DNA from: Vulcanimicrobiota bacterium
GTDB taxonomy: Bacteria; Eremiobacterota; Eremiobacteria; Baltobacterales; Baltobacteraceae
Assembly: GCA_028287545.1 (NCBI GenBank)
Contig: JAQBPL010000078.1
Span: 1-21,656, forward strand
Length of the DNA: 21,656 nt
Direction of reading: 5' to 3'
The notes under the pieces: generated by a model
Databases searched by the model: none
The model's input: only the letters and a program-made list of their open reading frames with translations
Told to the model about the DNA's origin: nothing
Position numbers and translations under genes: made by a program
In this document: positions 15,516-21,656 of the stretch, piece after piece
How positions within the stretch are numbered: the first letter of the stretch is position 1
Layout: each line of letters starts with the position of its first letter

Positions 15516-15547
15516 TCCCGGGGCCGACGCACCGTCGTGCCCCGGGA
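15516..15547 (-). terminator. Strong 13-bp GC hairpin after the transporter gene
   Basis: TCCCGGGGC (15516-15524) and GCCCCGGGA (15539-15547) pair. A further CGAC (15525-15528) and GTCG (15534-15537) pair around a 5-base loop, with one bulged T at 15538. It starts 6 bases after the transporter TGA (15556-15554) and no U-tract follows. It probably limits read-through from the transporter into the ABC-F gene. Its last arm overlaps the alternative pairing described for the ABC-F leader. Confidence 0.6.
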
Positions 15548-15553
15548 CCGAAC

Positions 15554-16906
15554 TCAGAAGGCTGACGCCGCGACGACCTTGACGGACTCGTCGTCGTACT
15601 CGTCGTGGATGCTTTGCCCGGTGTAGTCGCGCATCTGCGTCGCGGCCCACAGGCTGACGATCGAGCACGCCGCGATGTAGACGGCGATCGCGTACCCGGT
15701 GTGGTACGTGGCGAAGAGCCACGTCGCGATGAGCGGCGCGGGACCGCCCGCGATGACGGAGGCGAGCTGATAGCCGAGCGACGCGCCGCTGTATCGCAGG
15801 CGCGGCGTGAAGTTCTCGGCGATGAACGCCGCTTGCGGTCCGTACTGGATGTCGTGCGGGATCAGCGACAAGAAGATCGCAAGGAAGATCAGCGCCGGTG
15901 CACCGGTGTTGAGCATCGCGAAGTACAGGAAGCCGAACACGAGCGTGACGGCCGAGCCGATCATGTACGTCTTGCGGCGGCCGATGCGATCTGAGAGCTG
16001 CCCGAAGAGCGGGATCCAGACCCCCGAGCCGATCGACCCGACGAGAACCGCCGCGACGAGGAAGTTGCGCGGCTGATTGAGCACGGTCGTTCCGTACGCG
16101 AACACGAACGCCGTGAAGATGTAGAACGGCGCCTGTTCCGAGAGCCGCAGGAGCGCGGAGAGGACGATCTCGCGGCCCTGCAGCCGGAAGACCTCGGCGA
16201 CGGGCATCTTCTCGATCTTGTTCTCCGCGACGAGCCGGCGGAACGTCGGCGTCTCGGTGATGCCGACACGAATCCAGAGGCCGACGCCGACCAGGATGAT
16301 GCTCAGGAAGAACGGGATCCGCCAACCCCAATCCAGGAACGCGGCACCTGAGAGCGCGCTGAACGCGAGAACCGCGACGTTGGCGAGAAAGAGTCCCGCC
16401 GGGACGCCGAATTGCGGCCAGCTCGCGATGAGGCCACGGCGCTGATTCGTCTTCGCCCACTCCATCGAGAGCAGGACCGAGCCGCCCCACTCGCCGCCGA
16501 CGCCGATACCTTGGATGAAGCGCAGCACCGTGAGGATGACCGCACCCCAAATCCCGATCTGCGAATAGCCTGGAACGAACCCGACCAGGAACGTCGCGAT
16601 CCCCATCAGCAGCAAGGTCGCGATCAGCGTCCCCTTGCGGCCGATACGATCGCCGTAGTGACCGAAGATCGCGGCGCCGATTGGGCGCGCGATGAACCCG
16701 ACGGCGTAGACCAAGAACGCCTGCAGCGTGCCGACCAGCGGATCGCTGTTCGGAAAGTACAGCTTTGCGAACACGAGCCCGGTGACAGTGCTGTACAGGA
16801 AAAAGTCGTACCACTCGATCGACGTCCCGATCGTGGCGGCGATCACGGCGCGCGTCAGCTGCCTGCGATCGTCGGATGAGGGCTGTGCGGCTCCGGTTGC
16901 GGCCAT
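15554..16906 (-). CDS. MHS-family MFS transporter (metabolite:H+ symporter)
   Basis: The 450-residue protein has about 12 transmembrane segments. It opens with the MHS signature GTSIEWYDFFLYS (27-39) and has motif A after helix 2 (GDRIGRKGTL, 85-94) and again in the second half (SDRIGRRKTY). The GGEWGGSVLL stretch (137-146) is also typical of this family, which includes ShiA, KgtP and ProP, proton symporters for organic acids, shikimate or betaines. It sits in the inner membrane. GGAGG lies 4 bases before the ATG at 16906. It follows the acyl-CoA ligase on the same strand after 128 bp, so it may import the acid that the ligase activates, although a hairpin and a possible own promoter lie between them. 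The substrate is inferred from context only. Confidence 0.93.
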   Translation of the reverse strand: MAATGAAQPSSDDRRQLTRAVIAATIGTSIEWYDFFLYSTVTGLVFAKLYFPNSDPLVGTLQAFLVYAVGFIARPIGAAIFGHYGDRIGRKGTLIATLLLMGIATFLVGFVPGYSQIGIWGAVILTVLRFIQGIGVGGEWGGSVLLSMEWAKTNQRRGLIASWPQFGVPAGLFLANVAVLAFSALSGAAFLDWGWRIPFFLSIILVGVGLWIRVGITETPTFRRLVAENKIEKMPVAEVFRLQGREIVLSALLRLSEQAPFYIFTAFVFAYGTTVLNQPRNFLVAAVLVGSIGSGVWIPLFGQLSDRIGRRKTYMIGSAVTLVFGFLYFAMLNTGAPALIFLAIFLSLIPHDIQYGPQAAFIAENFTPRLRYSGASLGYQLASVIAGGPAPLIATWLFATYHTGYAIAVYIAACSIVSLWAATQMRDYTGQSIHDEYDDESVKVVAASAF

Positions 16907-16947
16907 GAAACCTCCGATGCGGCGGATGCCTGCGTTTCTCAATCGCC

Positions 16948-16977
16948 ATCGTACGACACGCGTTCTTCCGGCGACAA
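16948..16977 (-). promoter_or_regulatory. Possible sigma70-type promoter for the transporter gene
   Basis: On the minus strand TTGTCG (16977-16972) and TACGAT (16953-16948) are spaced by 18 bases and lie about 42 bases upstream of the transporter start. The match is partial (TACGAT has 4 of 6 consensus bases), so the call is tentative. Confidence 0.3.
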
Positions 16978-16982
16978 CAAGC

Positions 16983-17025
16983 ACTCGACCAGCCGAGTCG
17001 GCGTGCCGTCCGCTGCCGGCGACGG
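16983..17025 (-). terminator. Two small hairpins after the acyl-CoA ligase gene
   Basis: CCGTC (17006-17010) with GACGG (17021-17025), and ACTCG (16983-16987) with CGAGT (16994-16998), form two 5-bp stems just downstream of the ligase stop codon. They are short and have no U-tract, so terminator activity is only possible. Confidence 0.28.
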
Positions 17026-17034
17026 AAGCGCGGC

Positions 17035-18612
17035 CTACGAAGCGGTGATCCCGGCGAAGGTCTCGCTGTGGGCGGCGCGCAGCTGGTTCTTCTGCACCTT
17101 GCCGGTCGCGGTCATCGGCAGGCGGTCGAGGATGCGCACCGCTTTGGGGGTCTCGAAGCCGCCGAGGCGTTCGCGGCAGTGCGCGATGAGTTCTTCTTCC
17201 GTTGCGCTCGCGCCGGGCTTGAGCGCGACGCAGGCGACGACGGCTTCGCCCCAGCGCTCGTGCGGGACGCCGACCACGCCGGCGCTCGCGACCGCGGCGT
17301 GCGCAAGCAGGACGGCCTCGACCTTCACCGATGCGACGTTCTCGCCGCCGCTCTTGATCAAATCTTTCTTGCGGTCGACGAACAAGAGCTGTCCGTCCTC
17401 GTCGAACAAGCCTAGGTCGCCGGTGTGGTGCCAGCCGAAGCGCCGCGCGGCGGCCGTCGCCTCGGGATCTTTGAAGTAGCCTTCCATCACGTTCGGGCCG
17501 CGATGCACGATCTCGCCGACCTCGCCTCGACCGAGAAGGTTGCCTTCGTCGTCCATGATCGCGGTCTCGTCGACCGGCGTCGACGTGCCCCAATAGTTCC
17601 CGAAGCGCCGCAGCTGCTCTTCGGGCCGGAAGACGACCGTCGCCGGATACATCTCGGTCTGTCCGCTCGAGAGCTGGAAGTTCGGGCAGATCTCGGCGAT
17701 CAGCCGGCGGCGCACGGTCTCGGAGATCGGCGCCATCGCGTACAATCCGAGGCGCAGCGCCGAGAGGTCGAACTTTGCGCGCTCGGGATGGTCGAGGATC
17801 GCGCTCCACATCGCCGGCAAGAGGAACGCGAACGTCACGCGCTCGCGCTCGAACGCCGTCATCATGCGTACCGGGTCGAAGGCGCGAAAGATGATCCCGC
17901 GCGCACCGACCAGCATCTCGGTCAGCATGATCGCGTGGGTCGCGCAGTGAAACATCGGCAGCAGCAGCGGGGTCGCCTCGCCGCGGCGCATCGGCAGGTC
18001 GGCGAGGTTCGAGAGCGCGGCGGTGAAGACCGAGAGGTGCGTGTGCATCACGCCCTTGGGGCGTCCGGTCGTGCCGCTGGTGTACATGATCAGCGCGAGG
18101 TCGCGCTCCGCGATCTCGACGTCGACCTCGCCGGCCGGCTGCGCCGCGCGCACCGCATCGAAGTCGGTGACGCCGCGGTCCGCCGGCTCGGCGCCGAACG
18201 GGACGACGACGATGCGGGGCACGACCGCCTCGAGCGCCGCTCGCAGCGCCGCGTTCGCGTAGAGCGGGGCGTCGATCAGCGCGAGCTTCGCCTCGGCGTG
18301 CTCCGCGATGTAGGCGATGTCGGCCGGTGCGAGCATCGTGTTGACCGGCACCCACACGAGGCCCGCTTTGTGGATGCCGAACATCGCGATGACGAAACGG
18401 TACGTGTTGGTGCACACCATCGCGACGCGTTCGCCGCGCTGCAGCCCTTCGGCAAGCAGGAAGCGCGCGAAGCGATCGCTTTCCTCGTCCAGCGCGCGGT
18501 AGCTGATGCGAACGTCGTCGTCGACGAGCGCGATCTCGTCGCCGCAGGTGCGCGCGGCGCGCCCGATCACGTCGCCCAGAGCGATGCGCCCGATGCGTCC
18601 GGTGGTCGTCAT
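17035..18612 (-). CDS. AMP-forming acyl-CoA synthetase
   Basis: This is a 525-residue class I adenylate-forming ligase that activates a carboxylic acid with ATP and CoA. Motifs are complete: P-loop YTSGTTGRPKG (177-187), SSGQTE in the acyl/AMP region, TGDLGLFDEDG, the hinge DRKKDLIKSGGEN, and the C-terminal catalytic Lys505 in TATGKVQK. The length fits medium- or branched-chain acid ligases. The ATG at 18612 overlaps the stop of the upstream dehydrogenase gene by 4 bases (ATGA), so the two are translationally coupled. Ligase and dehydrogenase should act in sequence on one acid, as AtuH and AtuD do in acyclic terpene degradation. The chain-length preference cannot be read reliably. Confidence 0.95.
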   Translation of the reverse strand: MTTTGRIGRIALGDVIGRAARTCGDEIALVDDDVRISYRALDEESDRFARFLLAEGLQRGERVAMVCTNTYRFVIAMFGIHKAGLVWVPVNTMLAPADIAYIAEHAEAKLALIDAPLYANAALRAALEAVVPRIVVVPFGAEPADRGVTDFDAVRAAQPAGEVDVEIAERDLALIMYTSGTTGRPKGVMHTHLSVFTAALSNLADLPMRRGEATPLLLPMFHCATHAIMLTEMLVGARGIIFRAFDPVRMMTAFERERVTFAFLLPAMWSAILDHPERAKFDLSALRLGLYAMAPISETVRRRLIAEICPNFQLSSGQTEMYPATVVFRPEEQLRRFGNYWGTSTPVDETAIMDDEGNLLGRGEVGEIVHRGPNVMEGYFKDPEATAAARRFGWHHTGDLGLFDEDGQLLFVDRKKDLIKSGGENVASVKVEAVLLAHAAVASAGVVGVPHERWGEAVVACVALKPGASATEEELIAHCRERLGGFETPKAVRILDRLPMTATGKVQKNQLRAAHSETFAGITAS

Positions 18613-19814
18613 GGCGTGCCCGCCAAAACCGGAGCGGCGACGGGAGTGCCCTGCGGCGGGCGCGCAGGTCGCGAAGCGATCCGCATCCCCTTGGCGATGA
18701 TGCCGAGCATGATCTCGTCGGCGCCGGCGCCGATCGACAGCAGCCGTGAGTCGCGGTAGTACCGCGCGATCGGCGTCTCGTTCATGAAGCCCATCCCTCC
18801 GAAGAACTGCAGGCAGCTGTCGGCGACCTCGCGCGCGAGGCGCCCGGCGGTCAGCTTCGCCATCGAGGCGAGCTGGGTGACGTCGCCGCCGCCTATGTAC
18901 TCTTCCACCGCACGATAGGTGATCGAACGGAGCAATTCGACCTTGGTCTGCAGCTCCGCGAGCTTGAATTGGATGACCTGATTGTCGAGCAGCGGACCGC
19001 CGAAGGCGACGCGCTGGCTCGTGTGTTCGATCGTCTGCGCGATCGCGCGTTCCATGGAGCGCAGCGACCCGGCCGCGCCGTGCAGCCGTTCTTCTTGGAA
19101 CTGCTGCATCTGGTAGACGAAACCGAGGCCTTCTTCACCGATGCGGTACCGCTGCGGGACGCGCACGCCGTCGAAGTAGAGCGACGCGGTATCGGAGGAG
19201 TGCATGCCGAGCTTGTCGCGCAGCTTCGCGCGCGTGACGCCCGGCCGGTCGAGCGGCACCACGATCAGCGACTTCGACCGGTGGATCGGACCGTCGCTGG
19301 TGTTCACGAGCAGGCACGTCCAGTCGGCCTGCATGCCGTTCGTGATCCACGTCTTCCCGCCGTCGATCACGTAGTCGTCACCGTCCTTGCGCGCGCGCGT
19401 CGTGATCCCGGCGACGTCGGAGCCGGCGCCCGGTTCGGAGACGCCGATGCACGCGACGTGTTCGCCGGTGATGCTCGGCACGAGGAACTCGCGGCGCAGC
19501 TCGTCCGAGCCGTACCGTGCGAGCGCGGGCGTCGCCATGTCGACCTGCACGCCGATCGCCATCGGCACGCCGCCGCACGGAACCTCACCGAGCGCTTCCG
19601 CGAACGCGCAGGCATAGCTCCAGTCGAGACCTTGTCCGCCGAACTCCTCGGCGCGCGTGATGCCGAGCAGTCCGTGCCTGCCGAGCAGTTTGAACACCTC
19701 GTGTGCGGGAAACGCCTCGGCCGCTTCCCACTCCTCGACGTGCGGGGCGATCTCGGTCGCGATCAACCGCGAGACCGTGTGCATCAGTTCCCGGTGTTCC
19801 TGCGCGTAGATCAC
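18609..19814 (-). CDS. Acyl-CoA dehydrogenase with helix-G-type catalytic glutamate
   Basis: The 401-residue FAD enzyme introduces an alpha,beta double bond into an acyl-CoA and passes electrons to ETF. The family blocks are present: IGVSEPGAGSD (123-133), GGKTWITNG (152-160), FGGMGFMNE (338-346) and the final IGAGADEI (361-368). The usual catalytic Glu of the YEGT motif is Ala363 here. A Glu in FQEERL (Glu242) aligns with the helix-G catalytic Glu of isovaleryl-CoA-type dehydrogenases, which suits branched or isoprenoid acyl-CoA. The start is GTG 19814, with AGGAGG (19827-19822) 7 bases upstream. A longer open frame is rejected because similarity begins here. The ribosome site overlaps the TAG stop of tetR, and the ligase gene overlaps its end, making a three-gene unit. 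Confidence 0.95.
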   Translation of the reverse strand: MIYAQEHRELMHTVSRLIATEIAPHVEEWEAAEAFPAHEVFKLLGRHGLLGITRAEEFGGQGLDWSYACAFAEALGEVPCGGVPMAIGVQVDMATPALARYGSDELRREFLVPSITGEHVACIGVSEPGAGSDVAGITTRARKDGDDYVIDGGKTWITNGMQADWTCLLVNTSDGPIHRSKSLIVVPLDRPGVTRAKLRDKLGMHSSDTASLYFDGVRVPQRYRIGEEGLGFVYQMQQFQEERLHGAAGSLRSMERAIAQTIEHTSQRVAFGGPLLDNQVIQFKLAELQTKVELLRSITYRAVEEYIGGGDVTQLASMAKLTAGRLAREVADSCLQFFGGMGFMNETPIARYYRDSRLLSIGAGADEIMLGIIAKGMRIASRPARPPQGTPVAAPVLAGTP

Positions 19815-19821
19815 GGACGGA

Positions 19822-19827
19822 CCTCCT
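19822..19827 (-). promoter_or_regulatory. AGGAGG ribosome site inside the tetR stop region
   Basis: On the minus strand AGGAGG runs from 19827 to 19822 and overlaps two bases of the TAG stop of tetR (19828-19826). It lies 7 bases before the GTG start of the acyl-CoA dehydrogenase. It decides that start and indicates translational coupling to tetR. Confidence 0.8.
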
Positions 19828-20464
19828 AACTGCGGGAATGTGCGGTCAGCGCGCGCTCGACGATCGCGAACAGCGCGTCGCCGGCTTCGCTGGCCGACAT
19901 CGGCCCCTCGTCGTGGAACCAGAACGGGACGGTATTGATCGCGCCGAACAGCGCGAACGCGGCCATCCGCACGTCGCACGGCGCGATCGAGCCGTCGGCG
20001 ATGCCTTCTTCGATCAGCTCGCGCGCGAGAGCGTCCATTTGGCGGAAGCTCGCGTTGAGTTGAGCGCGCGTCTTCGGTGCGAGCGGCGTCGCGCGCATCG
20101 TCAAGAGACAACGCCCGGGCGGGAGCGTCATCGCCTCGACGTAGCGCCGAGCAAAGATGCGCAGCCGCGCCAGCCCGTCCCCTCCCTCGCGGTGCACCGC
20201 ATCGAATGTCGCGCGCGCGAACGCGAGCGCATCCGAGAGGATCTGCACGAGAATGTCCTCTTTGCTACGCACGTAGTAGTACAGCGTCGGCTTCGTCACC
20301 GCGAGCGCCGCCGCGATGTCGTCGAGCGTCGTCTCGTGATACCCGCGCTGGTAGAACAGCCGCGCGGCTTGGTCGAGAATCGCCTGGCGTTTGAGCCGGC
20401 GGCGCTCGTCGCGGTCGGGGATCGCCTCGGTCCACGGGCGCCGGGTTCGGACCGTCGCTCTCAT
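19826..20464 (-). CDS. TetR-family transcriptional regulator
   Basis: The 212-residue protein has an N-terminal helix-turn-helix. RRRLKRQAILDQAARLFYQR (21-40) leads into GYHETTLDDIAAALAVTK (41-58) and PTLYYYVRSKEDIL (59-72), the TetR signature with KxTLYYYxxSKED. The rest (80-212) is the helical ligand-binding and dimer domain. It should repress in the absence of an acyl-CoA or related ligand, as AtuR and other acid-catabolism TetR proteins do. The ATG at 20464 was chosen because the helix-turn-helix follows at the usual distance and the open frame further upstream lacks family similarity. No strong ribosome site is visible. It is the first gene of tetR-dehydrogenase-ligase and divergent from the crotonase-family gene, across an 82-bp region with paired GTTACC sites. 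Autoregulation is likely. Confidence 0.93.
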   Translation of the reverse strand: MRATVRTRRPWTEAIPDRDERRRLKRQAILDQAARLFYQRGYHETTLDDIAAALAVTKPTLYYYVRSKEDILVQILSDALAFARATFDAVHREGGDGLARLRIFARRYVEAMTLPPGRCLLTMRATPLAPKTRAQLNASFRQMDALARELIEEGIADGSIAPCDVRMAAFALFGAINTVPFWFHDEGPMSASEAGDALFAIVERALTAHSRS

Positions 20465-20471
20465 GCCGCGG

Positions 20472-20507
20472 GTTACCCATTGACGCAAGATGTTTCCTGC
20501 TGGTAAC
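20472..20507. promoter_or_regulatory. Candidate TetR operator: GTTACC ... GGTAAC inverted repeat
   Basis: GTTACC (20472-20477) and GGTAAC (20502-20507) are exact inverted repeats 24 bases apart in the shared tetR/crotonase intergenic region. The right half overlaps the putative -10 of the plus-strand promoter, and the left half sits 2 bases upstream of its -35, where bound repressor would block both directions. The spacing is longer than a simple TetR palindrome, so two half-site complexes or chance are alternatives. Confidence 0.4.
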
Positions 20508-20509
20508 AT
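20480..20509 (+). promoter_or_regulatory. Probable sigma70-type promoter for the crotonase-atuA genes
   Basis: TTGACG (20480-20485) and TAACAT (20504-20509) are separated by 18 bases, 37 bases before the ATG at 20547. TTGACG matches the -35 consensus at five of six positions. TAACAT matches TATAAT at four of six. GGTAAC overlaps the -10, consistent with repression by the divergent TetR protein. Confidence 0.45.
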
Positions 20510-20546
20510 TCGCCCACGATCGGGTCGGTTCGCGAAAGGGTCGACG

Positions 20547-21329
20547 ATGGCCGAAAAGCCGGTACTGTATACGTTCTCGGACGGGGTGGCGCGCATTCGT
20601 CTCAACCGGCCGGAGGTCGGCAACGCGCTCGACGGTGCCGTCGCGCGAGCGATCGCGGACGCGGTCGACGCGACTGCCGGCGAAGCCGATGCGCGGGTCG
20701 TCGTGCTGTGCGCGAACGGGCGCCACTTCAGCGCCGGCGGCGACATCGGCGAGTTCTTGCGCGATCGCGATCGCCTCGCCGAGTCGATCGGCGACGGCCT
20801 GCTGAAGTTTAACCGCGCGCTCGCGAAACTCGCCCGGCTTCCGATTCCGGTCGTCACCGCCTTGAACGGGCCGGTCGCGGGCGGCGGGATCGGCCTCGCG
20901 TTGACCGCCGACCTGATCGTCGCCGCCGAATCGGCGCGTTTTCGCTCGGGCTACAGCGGGATCGGGCTCTCGCCGGACTGCGGCGCGTCGTTCTTCCTCG
21001 TGCGCGCGCTCGGCGCGACGCGCGCGAAGGAGCTGATGTTCACCAACCGCTCGCTCTCCGCGGCGGAAGCGTTGGCGTGCGGGCTCGTGAATCGGGTCGT
21101 CCCCGACGCCGAGCTCGAGGGCGCGACCGAAGCGCTCGTCGCCGAACTCGCGGCTTTGCCGCGGGGCTCGCTCGCCGCGATCAAGACGCTCGTCGGCGAG
21201 ATCTCGGACGGCCTCTACGAGCGCACCCTCGCGCGCGAACGGGAATTGATGATGGAGAACGCCGCCGGGGCCGACGTGCGCGAAGGCATCGCGGCGTTCG
21301 CGGCGCGCCGCGCGCCCGTTTTCGCGTGA
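20547..21329 (+). CDS. Enoyl-CoA hydratase/isomerase family protein, PaaG-like active site
   Basis: The 260-residue crotonase-fold protein acts on an enoyl-CoA. The oxyanion-hole segments are present: FSAGGDIGEF (61-70) and NGPVAGGGIGLAL (107-119). The two catalytic glutamates of true enoyl-CoA hydratase (rat Glu144 and Glu164) align with Gly116 and Tyr136. Instead Asp144 lies in GLSPDCG, the position of the catalytic aspartate of PaaG-type isomerases. A delta3-delta2 isomerase or ring-oxepin isomerase-like role is thus more likely than simple hydration (inference). AAGGG lies 6 to 7 bases before the ATG at 20547. The gene overlaps the next one by 4 bases (GTGA), so the two are coupled. It is divergent from tetR and probably co-regulated with the dehydrogenase and ligase. 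Confidence 0.93.
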   Translation: MAEKPVLYTFSDGVARIRLNRPEVGNALDGAVARAIADAVDATAGEADARVVVLCANGRHFSAGGDIGEFLRDRDRLAESIGDGLLKFNRALAKLARLPIPVVTALNGPVAGGGIGLALTADLIVAAESARFRSGYSGIGLSPDCGASFFLVRALGATRAKELMFTNRSLSAAEALACGLVNRVVPDAELEGATEALVAELAALPRGSLAAIKTLVGEISDGLYERTLARERELMMENAAGADVREGIAAFAARRAPVFA

Positions 21330-21656
21330 GCGGACGCACCGTCCGCGTCGGCGGATTCTCCGCCTTTTGGGGCGACAGCGACGGTTACGCCGAGCAGCTC
21401 GTCGCGAGCGGCGGCGTCGACTACCTGATCGGCGACTACCTGGCTGAAATCACGATGTCGCTGCTCGCGCACGCGAAGGCGAAAGATCCGCACGCCGGTT
21501 ACGCGACCGATGTCGTCGGTGCGCTCGCGCCGCTGCTCGGGGAATTGCAGGCGCGCAACATCGGCGTCGTGACGAACGCCGGCGGCCTCAACCCACGCGC
21601 CGCGCGCGAGGCATTGCTGGCGGCGGCACGGGAGCGCGGCGTCACGCCGCGCATCG
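21326..21656 (+). CDS. AtuA-family (DUF1446) protein, N-terminal part
   Basis: The gene is cut by the right edge after 110 codons and starts with a GTG that overlaps the stop of the crotonase gene by 4 bases. The translation has VRVGGFSAFWGDS, then GGVDYLIGDYLAEITMS, AKDPHAGYATD and NIGVVTNAGGLNPRAA. These are the conserved blocks of the acyclic terpene utilisation AtuA family (DUF1446): a G.S.FWGD opening, DYL.GDYLAE.TM, GYATD, and VVTNAGGLNP. AtuA is required for growth on citronellol-type terpenes in Pseudomonas, but its reaction is not known. The family is also common next to acyl-CoA carboxylases in branched-chain acid loci. The rest of the cluster, possibly with a biotin carboxylase pair, would lie beyond the window. 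Confidence 0.88.
   Translation, partial: MSGRTVRVGGFSAFWGDSDGYAEQLVASGGVDYLIGDYLAEITMSLLAHAKAKDPHAGYATDVVGALAPLLGELQARNIGVVTNAGGLNPRAAREALLAAARERGVTPRI

Noticed and set aside
14330..15532. Overlapping 400-residue minus-strand frame starting in the ABC-F leader, considered as a leader peptide
   Set aside because: It continues through most of the ABC-F gene as a +1 shadow with Arg-rich, domain-free sequence and is not a short peptide, so it gives no support for a peptide-based attenuator.
16907..18415. N-terminal extension of the transporter frame to 18415 (953 residues)
   Set aside because: The upstream 500 residues are low-complexity Arg/Asp-rich shadow of the acyl-CoA ligase. The ATG at 16906 has GGAGG upstream and begins the MHS-type protein.

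Overview
This is a GC-rich bacterial chromosome segment with dense gene packing, many GTG starts and short intergenic gaps. Several exported proteins, one of them a periplasmic-type multihaem cytochrome, suggest an aerobic or facultative environmental bacterium. The style resembles Eremiobacterota (WPS-2) and other high-GC soil phyla, but that is an impression and no marker gene here settles the phylum. I saw no tRNA or rRNA gene, CRISPR array, insertion sequence or phage gene.

Left region (1-5053, all minus strand): a leftward run of five genes. In transcription order they are a fatty acid hydroxylase-type membrane di-iron enzyme, a nitronate monooxygenase-like FMN enzyme, a large six-haem cytochrome that starts with a cytochrome P460-like domain, a 66-residue unknown protein, and the N-terminus of an Old Yellow Enzyme-type flavin oxidoreductase cut by the window edge. 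The first two genes are 1 base apart.

Middle region (5199-13523): a small exported beta-sandwich-type protein (+), an aldo/keto reductase (-), a four-helix membrane protein (+), a large Lhr-type helicase (-), an exported protein with a CCPS motif (+) and malonyl-CoA decarboxylase (-). Genes meet in convergent pairs here. At each of the three convergent junctions one or both stop codons lie in a GC-rich inverted repeat with no U-tract.

Right region (13666-21656): an ABC-F ATPase whose leader can be drawn in two competing hairpin states, an MHS-type transporter, and an acyl-CoA catabolic cluster. The cluster holds tetR, an acyl-CoA dehydrogenase and an AMP-forming acyl-CoA ligase on the minus strand. 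Divergent from tetR are an enoyl-CoA hydratase/isomerase-family gene and a truncated AtuA-family (DUF1446) gene. TetR, dehydrogenase, ligase, crotonase and AtuA together recall acyclic-terpene (atu) and branched-chain acid pathways. The transporter could bring in the acid, the ligase would make its CoA thioester, the dehydrogenase would desaturate it and the crotonase-fold protein would isomerise or hydrate the product, under TetR control from the shared 82-bp intergenic region.

Most interesting points: the P460-multihaem fusion and its flavin/di-iron neighbours, the two-state leader of the ABC-F gene, the repeated use of stop-codon-linked hairpins without a U-tract, and the divergent atu-like locus with atypical active-site residues in both its dehydrogenase and crotonase-fold protein.
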